DNA of 64,000 nt from positions 331,557 to 395,556 of the forward strand of contig JBEHXT010000005.1 in the NCBI GenBank assembly GCA_048498555.1. The letters are read 5' to 3'. This document shows, piece by piece, positions 15,772 through 24,835 of this stretch; positions within the stretch are counted from its first letter, which is position 1; every line of letters begins with the position of its first letter. The translations under genes and the position numbers were made by a program. The DNA comes from Danxiaibacter sp048498555. GTDB taxonomy: Bacteria > Bacteroidota > Bacteroidia > Chitinophagales > Chitinophagaceae. Below the pieces are notes generated by a model. The model was not told where the DNA came from, ran no database searches, and worked only from the letters and a program-made list of their open reading frames with translations.

Positions 15772-17838
15772 TTAGTGAGGAGCTTTAATACCGCTGTCGT
15801 AAGGAGGAACACCTTCGCTTACGGACCCGTCAGGATGCTTTTGTGCTTCCTCAGGATCAACCTCCAACAGCTTCTTTTCCTCGTACGGACGTTTACCGAT
15901 CAACTCTTCCACGTCGCTTTGGAACAGCACTTCTTTTGTAAGTAATTCCTTAGCCAGCTTTTCCACCTCAATTTTCTTCTCCTGTAATAATGCTTTTGTT
16001 CTTTCGTATGCTGCGTCAATAATCTTTCTTACTTCATCATCAATCAGCTTACCTGTTTCTTCGCTGTAAGGCTTGGTAAACATGTTTTCCTGTGAAGGAT
16101 CGTAGAAGCTGATGTTACCTACTTTATCGTTCATACCATAAACGGTAACCATCGCGTAAGCCATGCGGGTGATCTGCTGCAGGTCGTTAGATGCACCGGT
16201 TGAGATTTTTCCGAAGAAAATATCCTCACTTGCTCTGCCACCCAACGTCATACAGATCTGATCCATCAGTTGATCAGTATTATATAGGTATTGTTCTTTC
16301 GGAGTATATTGTGCGTAACCCAATGCAGCCGTACCACGTGGAACGATTGTTACTTTTAATAAAGGATAAGCATGCTCCAGGAACCATCCGCAGATTGCGT
16401 GGCCTGCTTCGTGGTAAGCAATGATTTCCTTTTCTTCAGGTGAAATGATCTTATTCTTTTTCTCAAGGCCACCAATTACTCGGTCAATCGCATCCTGGAA
16501 GTCGCTCATGTCAACCGCATCTTTGTTTTTACGGGCTGCGATCAATGCGGCTTCGTTACAAACGTTGGCTATATCAGCACCAGCAAATCCTGGTGTTTGT
16601 TCTGCCAGTTTATGAATGTCGAGTCTTTCTGAGGTCTTGATTGGCTTCAGATGCACTTTAAAGATCGCTTCGCGTCCTTTCACATCTGGTTTATCAATGC
16701 CGATCTGGCGATCGAAACGTCCCGGACGTAATAACGCGCTATCCAACACATCTGGCCTGTTGGTAGCAGCAAGAATAATGATACCAGCGTCTCCCGCAAA
16801 ACCGTCCATCTCAACCAGCAACTGGTTAAGGGTATTTTCCCTTTCATCGTTGCTCATGATGGCGTTGCGTCCGCGAGCGCGGCCAATCGCATCAATCTCA
16901 TCTATAAATATAATACAAGGTGCTTTTTCTCTTGCTTGCTTAAACAGGTCTCTTACCCTGCTGGCACCCACACCCACAAACATTTCCACAAACTCACTAC
17001 CACTCATGGTAAAGAAAGGAACCTGAGCTTCCCCCGCCATTGCTTTTGCAAGCAATGTTTTACCGGTACCCGGAGGGCCAACGAGCAACGCTCCCTTAGG
17101 AATTTTACCGCCGAGTGCTGTATATTTTTTGGGGTTCTTCAAAAAGTCAACAATCTCCATTACTTCAACCTTGGCTTCATCCAGCCCGGCTACGTCGGCA
17201 AATGTGATGTTCACTTTCGTTCCCTTATCAAATAACTGCGCTCTTGATTTTCCGATATTGAAGATGCCGCCAGGCCCGCTGCCACCAGGGCCGCCGCCAA
17301 CCTTACGCATCAACAGTACCCAAAGGCCTACAAATAATAATATGGTAACGAGCGTATTTGCGATAGGCCCGAACCATTCACCTTCATTTGTTGGCTTTAC
17401 AGGTACTTCCTGTATGTTATTATCTTTATATAACTGAGCTAGCCTTTCTTCAAAACTTTTAATATCTGCAACAGGGAATTCAAAAACAGGTTTGCCGGCA
17501 ATATTGTTCGGTACATTGTTTTTAAATTTCTCCTTATAAAAAGGCTTGGTTAGCAGGCTGTCGTTTTTAATGTAAACACGAACAATCTCTTTATTTCTTA
17601 CCAGGTCCATTTTGTCAACATCGCCCTGTAAAAGCATGTTCTTTTTAAACTCCAGCTCAGTTGTTTGGGTAACATCTGCAGAGCCAAGGCTTAGAAAATT
17701 GTATCCGATAAGTATAACAGCTATTAGTGCGTAGATCCAGTAAATACTAAAGCGAGGGCCGCGTCGCTGCCCCTTGTCATCATTGCCATTTCCCCTGTCT
17801 AAAAAATTCGGTCGGTTTTTTTTGTCGTCCTGTGCCAT
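15772..17838 (-). CDS. ftsH: ATP-dependent zinc metalloprotease FtsH
   Basis: A 688-residue inner-membrane AAA+ protease that degrades misfolded membrane proteins and regulatory proteins. Two transmembrane helices (about 31-49 and 157-177) flank a periplasmic domain. The AAA module shows Walker A GPPGTGKT (254-261), Walker B IIFIDEID (309-316) and the second region of homology (ATNRPDVLDSALLRPGRFDR). The protease site is HEAGH (476-480). Length and order are standard. It is preceded by rsfS (109-base gap) and followed by the LUD gene, a gene order seen in related genomes. Confidence 0.97.
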   Translation of the reverse strand: MAQDDKKNRPNFLDRGNGNDDKGQRRGPRFSIYWIYALIAVILIGYNFLSLGSADVTQTTELEFKKNMLLQGDVDKMDLVRNKEIVRVYIKNDSLLTKPFYKEKFKNNVPNNIAGKPVFEFPVADIKSFEERLAQLYKDNNIQEVPVKPTNEGEWFGPIANTLVTILLFVGLWVLLMRKVGGGPGGSGPGGIFNIGKSRAQLFDKGTKVNITFADVAGLDEAKVEVMEIVDFLKNPKKYTALGGKIPKGALLVGPPGTGKTLLAKAMAGEAQVPFFTMSGSEFVEMFVGVGASRVRDLFKQAREKAPCIIFIDEIDAIGRARGRNAIMSNDERENTLNQLLVEMDGFAGDAGIIILAATNRPDVLDSALLRPGRFDRQIGIDKPDVKGREAIFKVHLKPIKTSERLDIHKLAEQTPGFAGADIANVCNEAALIAARKNKDAVDMSDFQDAIDRVIGGLEKKNKIISPEEKEIIAYHEAGHAICGWFLEHAYPLLKVTIVPRGTAALGYAQYTPKEQYLYNTDQLMDQICMTLGGRASEDIFFGKISTGASNDLQQITRMAYAMVTVYGMNDKVGNISFYDPSQENMFTKPYSEETGKLIDDEVRKIIDAAYERTKALLQEKKIEVEKLAKELLTKEVLFQSDVEELIGKRPYEEKKLLEVDPEEAQKHPDGSVSEGVPPYDSGIKAPH

Positions 17839-17947
17839 ACTTCTTACTTCACTAAGTGTATAAATAGTTTTTCGTTAAAAAAGTTCATTTTTCGAGTCAA
17901 AAAATACGGTTGTATCGTAGAAAGATAGTGAAATTTCGGACATATCA

Positions 17948-18352
17948 TTATTCGTCATGGCCAATTACTTCAGCATCGCTCCACATTTCTTCTAATTTGT
18001 AAAATTTTCTTGCTTCGGGCTGCATTACATGAACAACTATGTTCACGTAGTCAATTAATACCCATTGCAGCGCCTGGTGGCCCTCATGTTTATAAGGCGT
18101 GTCATCACATTCCTCTTTCACCTTCACTTCCACAAAATCACTGATAGCTTTAACCTGGGTAGTTGTAGAGGCCTGGCAGATTATAAAGAAGTCGGCAACA
18201 GCTTCCGGAATTTTTCGTAGGTCGAGTGAAACGATGTTTTCACCTTTTTTATCCTGGATGGCTTTGATGATAGACTTGAATATCCTGGAGTTCCTAGTAA
18301 TTTTTACCACACCGGATTTTTTGCGGGTAGTTAAAACAGATAATGGTGCCAA
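17948..18352 (-). CDS. rsfS: Ribosomal silencing factor RsfS
   Basis: A 134-residue member of the Iojap/RsfS family, which binds ribosomal protein L14 and blocks joining of the subunits under nutrient limitation. Visible family features are AIQDKKGENIVSLDLRKIP, FFIICQASTTTQVKAISDFVE and the C-terminal EGHQALQWVLIDYVNIVVHVM. The N-terminal 20 residues (MAPLSVLTTRKKSG) extend beyond the conserved domain; an internal start is possible but no in-frame ATG is better placed. It is upstream of ftsH on the same strand. Confidence 0.93.
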   Translation of the reverse strand: MAPLSVLTTRKKSGVVKITRNSRIFKSIIKAIQDKKGENIVSLDLRKIPEAVADFFIICQASTTTQVKAISDFVEVKVKEECDDTPYKHEGHQALQWVLIDYVNIVVHVMQPEARKFYKLEEMWSDAEVIGHDE

Positions 18353-18524
18353 TAATGAATCTTATTTAAAATGATAAAATGACTGTTTATTGGAAGGGGA
18401 AATGATCATCATTGTAATAGCAACGTAAACCGACCACTCCAGCTAACTACTAAACAGTGTATCTTATAGGCAATAAAAGACTAAAAATGCTGCTTATACG
18501 GCCGGTTAAGCTGTAAACTGTTTT

Positions 18525-18532
18525 TATCTTCG
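18525..18532 (+). promoter_or_regulatory. -7 promoter box of birA
   Basis: TATCTTCG, the same variant as before pheS, 17 bases before the proposed TTG start at 18550. Confidence 0.4.
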
Positions 18533-18549
18533 CCAAAAATAGTGATTCT

Positions 18550-19314
18550 TTGGTTCAATATTCCGCAATTCCTTCAAGCAATACACCTTTCATAGAATTA
18601 TTGCAGGTAGACAGTACCAACAACTATGCCATGCAACTTGTTCAAAATGGTGAGGCAACGCACGGTACAGCTGTATTTACGGGCTTTCAGACGGCCGGAA
18701 AAGGCCAACGGGGAAAGCAATGGCATGGCGCTCAAGGTGAGAACATTGCCCTTTCCGTACTGTTGAATACAAGCGCTCTCGGCATTTCACAACAGTTTGC
18801 TCTTAGTGCTGCGGTGGCTCTGTCGGCGCATGCTTTTTTCACTAAATATTGTGTTTCTGATGCTTCTGTTAAATGGCCCAATGATATTTATTGGCGTGAC
18901 AGAAAGGCAGGGGGCATATTGATCGAGAATGTCATACGTGGACAGGAATGGCAGTGGGCAATTGTTGGGATAGGGCTCAATATCAATCAAGCTAACTTTG
19001 ACTCAGCTTCGGGCAGGCCAGTTTCATTAAAACAGATTACAGGAAAACAATTCAACGTAACTGAACTGGCGAAAGAGCTGGCCTCGGTGGTGATTAACGC
19101 TTTTAATGAAGTACAGCAGGTTCCATTCGCACAATTACTTGAACGCTACAATAATGTCCTGTTCAAAAAAGGAGAACGCGTAAAACTTAAAAAAGATAAC
19201 GTGGCCTTTGAATGTATCATTGAAAAAGTGAACACATCCGGGGAGCTGGAAATCAGCGGAGCGCCGTACGGGCCATTTGCATTTGGAGAAGTTGAATGGG
19301 TGATTGGGATGTAG
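18550..19314 (+). CDS. birA: Biotin--[acetyl-CoA-carboxylase] ligase
   Basis: A 254-residue biotin protein ligase that attaches biotin to the carboxyl carrier protein. It lacks the N-terminal DNA-binding domain of the E. coli protein, so it is a ligase only. Motifs are the substrate loop GKGQRGKQWHG, SVKWPNDIYW and KAGGILIENV. The start is TTG: no ATG or GTG lies in frame before the conserved LLQVDSTNNYAMQL, and the TTG has a promoter-like box at a normal distance. It is divergent from rsfS. Confidence 0.92.
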   Translation: MVQYSAIPSSNTPFIELLQVDSTNNYAMQLVQNGEATHGTAVFTGFQTAGKGQRGKQWHGAQGENIALSVLLNTSALGISQQFALSAAVALSAHAFFTKYCVSDASVKWPNDIYWRDRKAGGILIENVIRGQEWQWAIVGIGLNINQANFDSASGRPVSLKQITGKQFNVTELAKELASVVINAFNEVQQVPFAQLLERYNNVLFKKGERVKLKKDNVAFECIIEKVNTSGELEISGAPYGPFAFGEVEWVIGM

Positions 19315-19317
19315 ATT

Positions 19318-19810
19318 TTTGTCTGGATCAGGATTGGAAGGATTCGGGGATTGACTGGATTTTTTTTATTTGCGAATGAATATGCATTAAGTATTCACGC
19401 GCTGCGAAACCCTTAAGGTTTAGTAGTATTATTCTATCCTTTGTGGCGATTTGATCTTATTACCTTCGTTCACTTTCTCTTGCTTCAACTTCAAAGCGGT
19501 TATTGTGGTATCCGTTTCTGATGCTTTCCAACAGGTACATTAAAATGAAACGGAAGTAGCCATATTTTTTGAATTGAGCCAGGTGTGTCATCTCATGTTT
19601 TACCCAACCGTCATCTTCAAGAAAGCAATCCTTACAAACACCCCACAGATAAATCGTTTCACCCAACACCAAAGCAACCCGCTTGCTTTTGAGCCAGCGA
19701 GCCGCTATGCGCGCCTGCCATGCATCTACCTTGATCCGGAGATTTGGATTGGGAAGTTGATTCGCATTGCTCATTGTCTGGATCGGGATTTATGGGATTA
19801 GAGGATTAAA
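19318..19810. repeat. GGATT-word repeats on both sides of the 19460-19774 gene
   Basis: TCTGGATC-GGATT-type words occur at about 19321-19358 and again at about 19773-19810 in the same orientation, flanking the small gene between them. They are imperfect and differ from the other word families. Confidence 0.5.
19460..19774 (-). CDS. Small protein with HExxH motif (DUF4157-like)
   Basis: A 104-residue protein whose centre reads VKHEMTHLAQFKKYG, an HExxH zincin-type motif (HEMTH). The length and arrangement resemble short DUF4157-like proteins, which look like minimal metallopeptidase domains. No signal peptide or membrane segment is evident. A short hydrophobic stretch (FRFILMYLLE) follows the motif. 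It could be a functional zinc peptidase, or a remnant that keeps only the motif. Flanking GGATT-type repeats separate it from both neighbours. Confidence 0.72.
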   Translation of the reverse strand: MSNANQLPNPNLRIKVDAWQARIAARWLKSKRVALVLGETIYLWGVCKDCFLEDDGWVKHEMTHLAQFKKYGYFRFILMYLLESIRNGYHNNRFEVEARESERR

Positions 19811-19835
19811 AGATTTCTTGTCCCATTTCAAATTC

Positions 19836-19960
19836 ATTCGCACATCTGCACATTCACTCATACGCACATTTCCTCATTCTCATATTCGCACATTCACTCA
19901 CTTGCACATTCCCATATTCGCCCCTTCATTTTCAATTGTCAACTTTCAATTGTCAATTAT
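19836..19960. repeat. Two word-repeat families between the HExxH gene and bcp
   Basis: ATTCGCACATT-type words (about 19836-19920) are followed by CAATTGTCAACTTTCAATTGTCAATTA words that run up to and into the bcp stop codon (19930-19960). Confidence 0.65.
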
Positions 19961-20426
19961 CTAAGTTTTCCCACGCCGCAACAATCTCTTCAGCGTGAGC
20001 CTTGTTTTTCGGACGAAGAAATAACTTACGGATGATGCCTTTTTCATCTATTAAAAAGGTGGTGCGCAGCACACCCATATATTTGCGTCCGTACAATTGC
20101 TTTTCGTCCCAAACACCATACTGATCAAGGATTTTGCGATCGGGATCGGCAATTAGCGTAAAAGGAAGATCGTATTTGGCTTCAAACTTTTTGTGCTTTT
20201 TGGCTTCATCAGGGCTTACACCAATTATTTCAAATCCTTTGCTTTTCAACAGGGAATAGTTATCTCTTAAATTACATGCCTGCACAGTACAGGTCGGAGT
20301 GTCGTCTTCAGGATAAAAATACAGCACCACCTTCTTTCCTTTGTATGCAGAAAGAGAAACCTTTTCTCCATTCTGATCAAGCCCTTTAAACACCGGAGCC
20401 TTATCGCCAACTTTTAATGTAACCAT
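19953..20426 (-). CDS. bcp: Thioredoxin-dependent thiol peroxidase (Bcp/PrxQ)
   Basis: A 157-residue atypical two-Cys peroxiredoxin that reduces peroxides with thioredoxin. The active-site helix is DDTPTCTVQACNLRDNY, giving peroxidatic Cys46 and resolving Cys51 spaced by four residues, as in PrxQ. The strands KKVVLYFYPEDD and IIGVSPDEAKKHKKFEAKYDLPFTLIAD match the family. Cytoplasmic. It is flanked on both sides by GCACATT-word repeats rather than by functionally linked genes. Confidence 0.95.
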   Translation of the reverse strand: MVTLKVGDKAPVFKGLDQNGEKVSLSAYKGKKVVLYFYPEDDTPTCTVQACNLRDNYSLLKSKGFEIIGVSPDEAKKHKKFEAKYDLPFTLIADPDRKILDQYGVWDEKQLYGRKYMGVLRTTFLIDEKGIIRKLFLRPKNKAHAEEIVAAWENLDN

Positions 20427-20461
20427 GTTGTTAATTGTTCTATTGTTTCAAATTCAAGGAG

Positions 20462-20505
20462 GTATTCATTTGCACATTTACTCATTCGCACATTTTCGCA
20501 TCCTC
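20462..20505. repeat. Single GCACATT-word arm between bcp and the M23 gene
   Basis: Words of the GTGCGAAT family in the reversed orientation fill most of the 80-base gap. No inverted partner is in the same gap. Confidence 0.55.
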
Positions 20506-20506
20506 C

Positions 20507-22225
20507 TTATTTTTTCACGAAAGTAAACTGTTTGGTGGTAACGTTGCCTGCTTTGTCAGTTGCCGATACCGTTAAGGTGTGAGGACCGATGGGGCAGTGC
20601 TCATCAAATGTGTAGATAAAGTCATCATTCTTTTTTCCGAACATCAGCCATTGGCCATCCAGCGTTGCGCGAAAACTATCAACCTCGTCCAATTCATCTT
20701 TGCACTTTATTACCAGTCTTTTTTGGTTGGTGAAAACCTGGCCATTCTTCCACGCTACCGGTGTAACAGTGGGAGGAACCGTATCAATCAACAATTGAAA
20801 ATTACCCAGGCGGTTAAATTTACCCTGCATCCAGTAACCGCTCCATTTGCCCTTCAATGCTTCTTTATGTGTTCCGGAAAGTTTAAACATCACCACCTTA
20901 TTGCGCAGCGGATCATTTGGCTTAAGCACCGTTTTAATTTGAATGGCAAAACTATCATCAACGGGTACAAACGCATTGTGTAATTGAATTAATGGAGATG
21001 CACTGTTTTTATTGCCTGTATTTTTTTCCGTGAGCACAAAAGGAACGTTGTCGTAAAATTCATTCTTTCCAAAAACAGCTTTTACATAGTTGCCGCTAAT
21101 TACATTTTCTTTATTTACAACAACGGGCCTTGCGTCTGCAGGCGGCGTGTAATGTTGCTGCAGGCTGGAACTCATTTGCACCATAAAATTCAGCGCTGTA
21201 GTATTGCCATAAACATCTTTTACCTGGATAGATACTTTATGAGGAAGTGTATCTGTAAGCATAACAATGCCATCACCATCTGCAGGATTGAAGACACGCA
21301 GTAAATTGCCGGGCAGCTTTGATAAATGCTGAATACCCTTGCCTTTTGTTTGCATGTAATTCGTATAATCAATACAGGCGTTTACAAACTTACTGTCTGT
21401 ATAAGAAAAATTATCCAGCGCAAAACTGTTCAGCAATACACCATCAACACTAATCGAAGCACTGTATATCCCAAACATAAACGGTGAATTGGAGCTTTTA
21501 TCTTCTGCTTTTATACCAAAACTTATAATAGGAGAACCAACCTTTACAATGCCTGTAGAAGTTCCATATCCGCCGGCTTTTTTTACGATGGGAATATTTG
21601 TAGGCCCAGACTGGTAAGTACTAAACCTTCTATCATACCAATACAAATTATAAATAACAGGTGGCACATTGTCCGGAATATTAAAATTGAATAACTCCGG
21701 ATTACTGCAATTATCCGTCTTCGTGTTTCTTATTTCAAAATGAAGATGTGGGCCTGCTGATCCACCGGTGTTGCCACTAAATGCAATAAACTGGCCTTTT
21801 TTTACAGGAAACTGCTCCGGCCGGAAGCGTAGATCCTGGTCCCAGCTTTGAGACGCATACTGCTGCTTTTTCAGGTAATTGTCCAACTCCTTAAAAAAAT
21901 CGTTCAAATGGCCGTATACAGTCGTGTATCCATTAGGGTGCGTTATATAGATCGCTCTTCCGTAGCCCCATTTTTCAATTTTTACGCGGCTCACATAGCC
22001 ATCGGCCGCAGCGTATACAGGCAGGTTTTCGCGCCCCTGTGTACGGATGTCGAGCCCCATATGAAAGTGGTTGGGCCTGATTTCCCCGAAGTTTGTAGAC
22101 AACTGGATAGGTACTCCCAGCGGGTTCCTGAAATAACCCTGGGGGTATTGTGCCACCGCATTTAATGCCGAAAAAGCCATTACACAAAGACAAGCTGCAC
22201 CTTTCACATAATTAATAATCTTCAT
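20507..22225 (-). CDS. Exported M23 family metallopeptidase
   Basis: A 572-residue protein with signal peptide (1-25, ending AVAQ) and an LytM-type M23 domain near the N-terminus. Zinc ligands appear as HFHMGLD (His55, Asp59) and GPHLHFEI (His160, His162). M23 enzymes cut peptidoglycan cross-bridges. The remaining about 400 residues form beta-rich domains; the last 75 (TLDGQWLMFGKKNDDFIYTFDEHCPIG and on) look like an Ig-like domain. A likely cell-wall hydrolase in the periplasm. It is divergent from carB. Confidence 0.9.
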   Translation of the reverse strand: MKIINYVKGAACLCVMAFSALNAVAQYPQGYFRNPLGVPIQLSTNFGEIRPNHFHMGLDIRTQGRENLPVYAAADGYVSRVKIEKWGYGRAIYITHPNGYTTVYGHLNDFFKELDNYLKKQQYASQSWDQDLRFRPEQFPVKKGQFIAFSGNTGGSAGPHLHFEIRNTKTDNCSNPELFNFNIPDNVPPVIYNLYWYDRRFSTYQSGPTNIPIVKKAGGYGTSTGIVKVGSPIISFGIKAEDKSSNSPFMFGIYSASISVDGVLLNSFALDNFSYTDSKFVNACIDYTNYMQTKGKGIQHLSKLPGNLLRVFNPADGDGIVMLTDTLPHKVSIQVKDVYGNTTALNFMVQMSSSLQQHYTPPADARPVVVNKENVISGNYVKAVFGKNEFYDNVPFVLTEKNTGNKNSASPLIQLHNAFVPVDDSFAIQIKTVLKPNDPLRNKVVMFKLSGTHKEALKGKWSGYWMQGKFNRLGNFQLLIDTVPPTVTPVAWKNGQVFTNQKRLVIKCKDELDEVDSFRATLDGQWLMFGKKNDDFIYTFDEHCPIGPHTLTVSATDKAGNVTTKQFTFVKK

Positions 22226-22346
22226 GCTTCAAAACTAGTTTTTTTGATATGGAAGAAACCCATCCTGCATAAATTGCAGGCTTTCATAAATATTTACACA
22301 TTGTTAATGAGTGTACTATGCATCGCCCGAAACAGTTGCGAACCGT

Positions 22347-22372
22347 ATAAAACTAAACCTTATTAGTTTTAT
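22347..22372. promoter_or_regulatory. Inverted repeat between divergent M23 and carB genes
   Basis: Perfect 10-bp arms ATAAAACTAA / TTAGTTTTAT with a 6-base spacer, in the spacer shared by the divergent starts. It could be an operator or a small hairpin; no T run makes it a clear terminator. Confidence 0.35.
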
Positions 22373-22432
22373 ATTGAAAATCAGGCTACTTCTTTTCCGC
22401 AAATTTTCGGCTCAAAATTGCGCTTCAGGCCT

Positions 22433-22440
22433 TACCTTTG
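22433..22440 (+). promoter_or_regulatory. -7 promoter box of carB
   Basis: TACCTTTG, an exact match to TAnnTTTG, 41 bases before the ATG at 22482. Confidence 0.55.
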
Positions 22441-22481
22441 CGCGATTTATCTAAACATTACCATCAAAGGTTATCTATATC

Positions 22482-24128
22482 ATGCCGAAAGACAATTCCA
22501 TCAAATCAGTATTAATTATCGGTTCTGGCCCAATTATTATTGGCCAGGCCTGCGAATTTGATTATTCCGGATCTCAAGCAGCAAGAAGCTTGCGCGAAGA
22601 AGGGATCAAAGTGATTCTGATCAACAGTAATCCTGCGACTATCATGACTGACCCCATGATGGCTGACAAGGTTTACCTGCTTCCGCTGACAGTAGAAAGC
22701 ATTGAGCAGATACTGGAAGAAAATGACATAGATTCTGTACTGCCAACAATGGGTGGACAAACAGCATTGAATCTTTGTAAAGAAGCGGACGAACTGGGTG
22801 TTTGGGAAAAATACAATGTACGTTTGATTGGTGTGGACGTAGCGGCTATTGATACAGCAGAAGACCGTGAAAAATTCCGCCAGCTAATGTTCAGGATCGG
22901 GGTAAAAGTTGCTCCGAGCCATGTAGCAAATAGCTTTTTGGAAGGTAAAGAATACGCACAGGAAATAGGATTTCCGCTGGTAATTCGCCCTTCATTTACA
23001 TTAGGTGGAACCGGTGGCGGCTTTGTACACAAAAAAGAAGAGTTGGATGAAGCTTTACAGCGCGGCTTAAAAGCCTCTCCTATTCATGAGGTATTGGTTG
23101 AAAAAGCGGTGTTGGGCTGGAAAGAATATGAGCTGGAATTATTAAGAGACCAGGCTGATAACGTAGTGATCATTTGTACGGTGGAAAACCTTGACCCAAT
23201 GGGTATTCACACAGGAGATTCCATCACTGTTGCACCTGCTATGACACTTAGCGACAAAGCCTTCCAGGACATGCGCAACCAGGCGATGCTGATGATGCGC
23301 AGCCTCGGTAACTTTGCTGGTGGTTGTAACGTTCAGTTTGCATTAAATCCTGAAACAGAGGAATTGATCGCAGTTGAAATTAACCCACGCGTTAGCCGTT
23401 CTTCTGCGTTAGCAAGTAAAGCAACAGGTTATCCGATCGCGAAAATCGCTGCTAAACTGGCAATTGGTTATAGCCTGGATGAACTGAAAAACCAGATCAC
23501 TAAAACAACTTCAGCATACTTTGAACCGGCACTTGACTACGTTATCGTAAAAGTACCGCGTTGGAATTTCGACAAGTTCAAAGGTTCTAATGATACATTA
23601 GGATTACAAATGAAGAGTGTGGGTGAGGTAATGGCCATCGGAAGAAGCTTTACTGAAGCAATTCAGAAAGCCTGCCAGAGCCTGGAGAATGAAGCTGTTG
23701 GACTTGGTTACTACGGTAAAAGCATGATGAAGAGCGAAGACCTGATCGAATACATTAAAGTTCCGAAATGGGATCGCATCTTCCGCATTAAAGATGCATT
23801 GATGCAGGGTGTAACCGTGAAAACAATTGTGCAGGCAACAGGTATCGACAGATGGTTCATCTACCAGATCCAGGAGATTTGCAGAATTGAGAAAGAAATC
23901 GGTAACCACACACTTGAAAACTTACCTACAGACTTGCTGAAAGAAGCGAAGAAAAATGGCTTTAGTGATGAGCAGATCGCACGCATCTTACACAGTAACA
24001 CTACTGAAGATGAAGTGTATGAAAGAAGAAAAGCACTGGGTATTACACGTGTTTACAAAATGGTAGATACTTGTAGCGCAGAGTTTGAAGCGAAGACCCC
24101 TTACTTCTACAGCTCGTTTGAGAATTAA
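22482..24128 (+). CDS. carB: Carbamoyl-phosphate synthase large subunit, N-terminal half only
   Basis: Large-subunit CPSase makes carbamoyl phosphate for pyrimidine and arginine synthesis and is normally about 1000 residues with two ATP-grasp halves. This gene encodes 548 residues: the first (carboxyphosphate) ATP-grasp unit, including FTLGGTGGGF and EINPRVSRSSALASKATGYP, plus the oligomerisation domain. It stops after FEAKTPYFYSSFEN, exactly where the second half would begin, and a strong terminator follows within 20 bases. The second half is not in the downstream sequence. This indicates a split enzyme, as known from some archaea and Aquifex, rather than a frameshift. Confidence 0.92.
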   Translation: MPKDNSIKSVLIIGSGPIIIGQACEFDYSGSQAARSLREEGIKVILINSNPATIMTDPMMADKVYLLPLTVESIEQILEENDIDSVLPTMGGQTALNLCKEADELGVWEKYNVRLIGVDVAAIDTAEDREKFRQLMFRIGVKVAPSHVANSFLEGKEYAQEIGFPLVIRPSFTLGGTGGGFVHKKEELDEALQRGLKASPIHEVLVEKAVLGWKEYELELLRDQADNVVIICTVENLDPMGIHTGDSITVAPAMTLSDKAFQDMRNQAMLMMRSLGNFAGGCNVQFALNPETEELIAVEINPRVSRSSALASKATGYPIAKIAAKLAIGYSLDELKNQITKTTSAYFEPALDYVIVKVPRWNFDKFKGSNDTLGLQMKSVGEVMAIGRSFTEAIQKACQSLENEAVGLGYYGKSMMKSEDLIEYIKVPKWDRIFRIKDALMQGVTVKTIVQATGIDRWFIYQIQEICRIEKEIGNHTLENLPTDLLKEAKKNGFSDEQIARILHSNTTEDEVYERRKALGITRVYKMVDTCSAEFEAKTPYFYSSFEN

Positions 24129-24147
24129 TAAAAACAACATTTTAAGA

Positions 24148-24171
24148 GCCCGCTTAACGCGGGCTTTTTTA
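24148..24171 (+). terminator. Intrinsic terminator of carB
   Basis: Stem AGCCCGC / GCGGGCT (24148-24154 and 24160-24166) with loop TTAAC, followed by a T run. Confidence 0.9.
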
Positions 24172-24208
24172 TTTTATACGGCATCACCCCAACGATTAAT
24201 TGATCCGA

Positions 24209-24754
24209 TTATCTGCTATAATAAAACACCAGTGATGCTTTGCTTAAAGTTTGCTGGTTAAGATAAAAGCCTACCAGTGCGGGTGTCGCATTTTTATCTA
24301 ACCCAAGCTTATCTGCCTTTAACGCATACACAGTTATTTTATACTCATGCGCACCGTGGCCCTGTGGCGGGCAAGGGCCGCCATAACCGGGCGTGCCGAA
24401 ATCTGTATTACTTTGAATGCACTCTTTCGGAGCGAGCCCTTTAGAAATATTTCCTGCATCCGTTTTTAACTCTGTTGCAGAGGCTGGAATGTCAAACACA
24501 ACCCAATGCCAGAAGCCGCTGCCGGTTGGCGCATCTTTATCATACATAGTAACCGCAAAGCTCTTTGTGCCTTCTGGTGCATTTTCCCAGTATAGTTGTG
24601 GAGACATATTGCTTCCCGTGCAGCCAAAGCTGTTGAATATTTGCTCTTTTGTCGCCTGCCCCTGGAGTTCTTTGCTCTTTAACGTAAACGTCTGAGCATT
24701 CAATTTGGCGAAGAATAATGCACTTGCAAAAACAATCAAACTTAACTTTTTCAT
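24209..24754 (-). CDS. YbhB/YbcL family phosphatidylethanolamine-binding-like protein, exported
   Basis: A 181-residue member of the PEBP (Raf kinase inhibitor-like) family with signal peptide (1-20, ending LNAQ). The conserved ligand pocket is seen as SPQLYWENAPEGTKSFAVTMYDKDAP and FWHWVVFDIPA, followed by GYGGPCPPQGHGAHEYKITVYAL. Bacterial members bind small anions, and their role is not established. It is convergent with carB and the gene upstream on its strand is an AraC regulator, separated by 81 bases. Confidence 0.93.
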   Translation of the reverse strand: MKKLSLIVFASALFFAKLNAQTFTLKSKELQGQATKEQIFNSFGCTGSNMSPQLYWENAPEGTKSFAVTMYDKDAPTGSGFWHWVVFDIPASATELKTDAGNISKGLAPKECIQSNTDFGTPGYGGPCPPQGHGAHEYKITVYALKADKLGLDKNATPALVGFYLNQQTLSKASLVFYYSR

Positions 24755-24835
24755 ACTCGATCTATTTAAGTTTAAAATTAGCAGCGCAGGTTATTAATCA
24801 ATAGCTGTATCGGTTCAAAAACTATCGCAAAGGGG

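Noticed and set aside
24129..24170. carB as a frameshifted or truncated pseudogene
   Set aside because: No trace of the second half follows in any frame, the stop is at the domain boundary, and a proper terminator follows, so a split gene is more likely.
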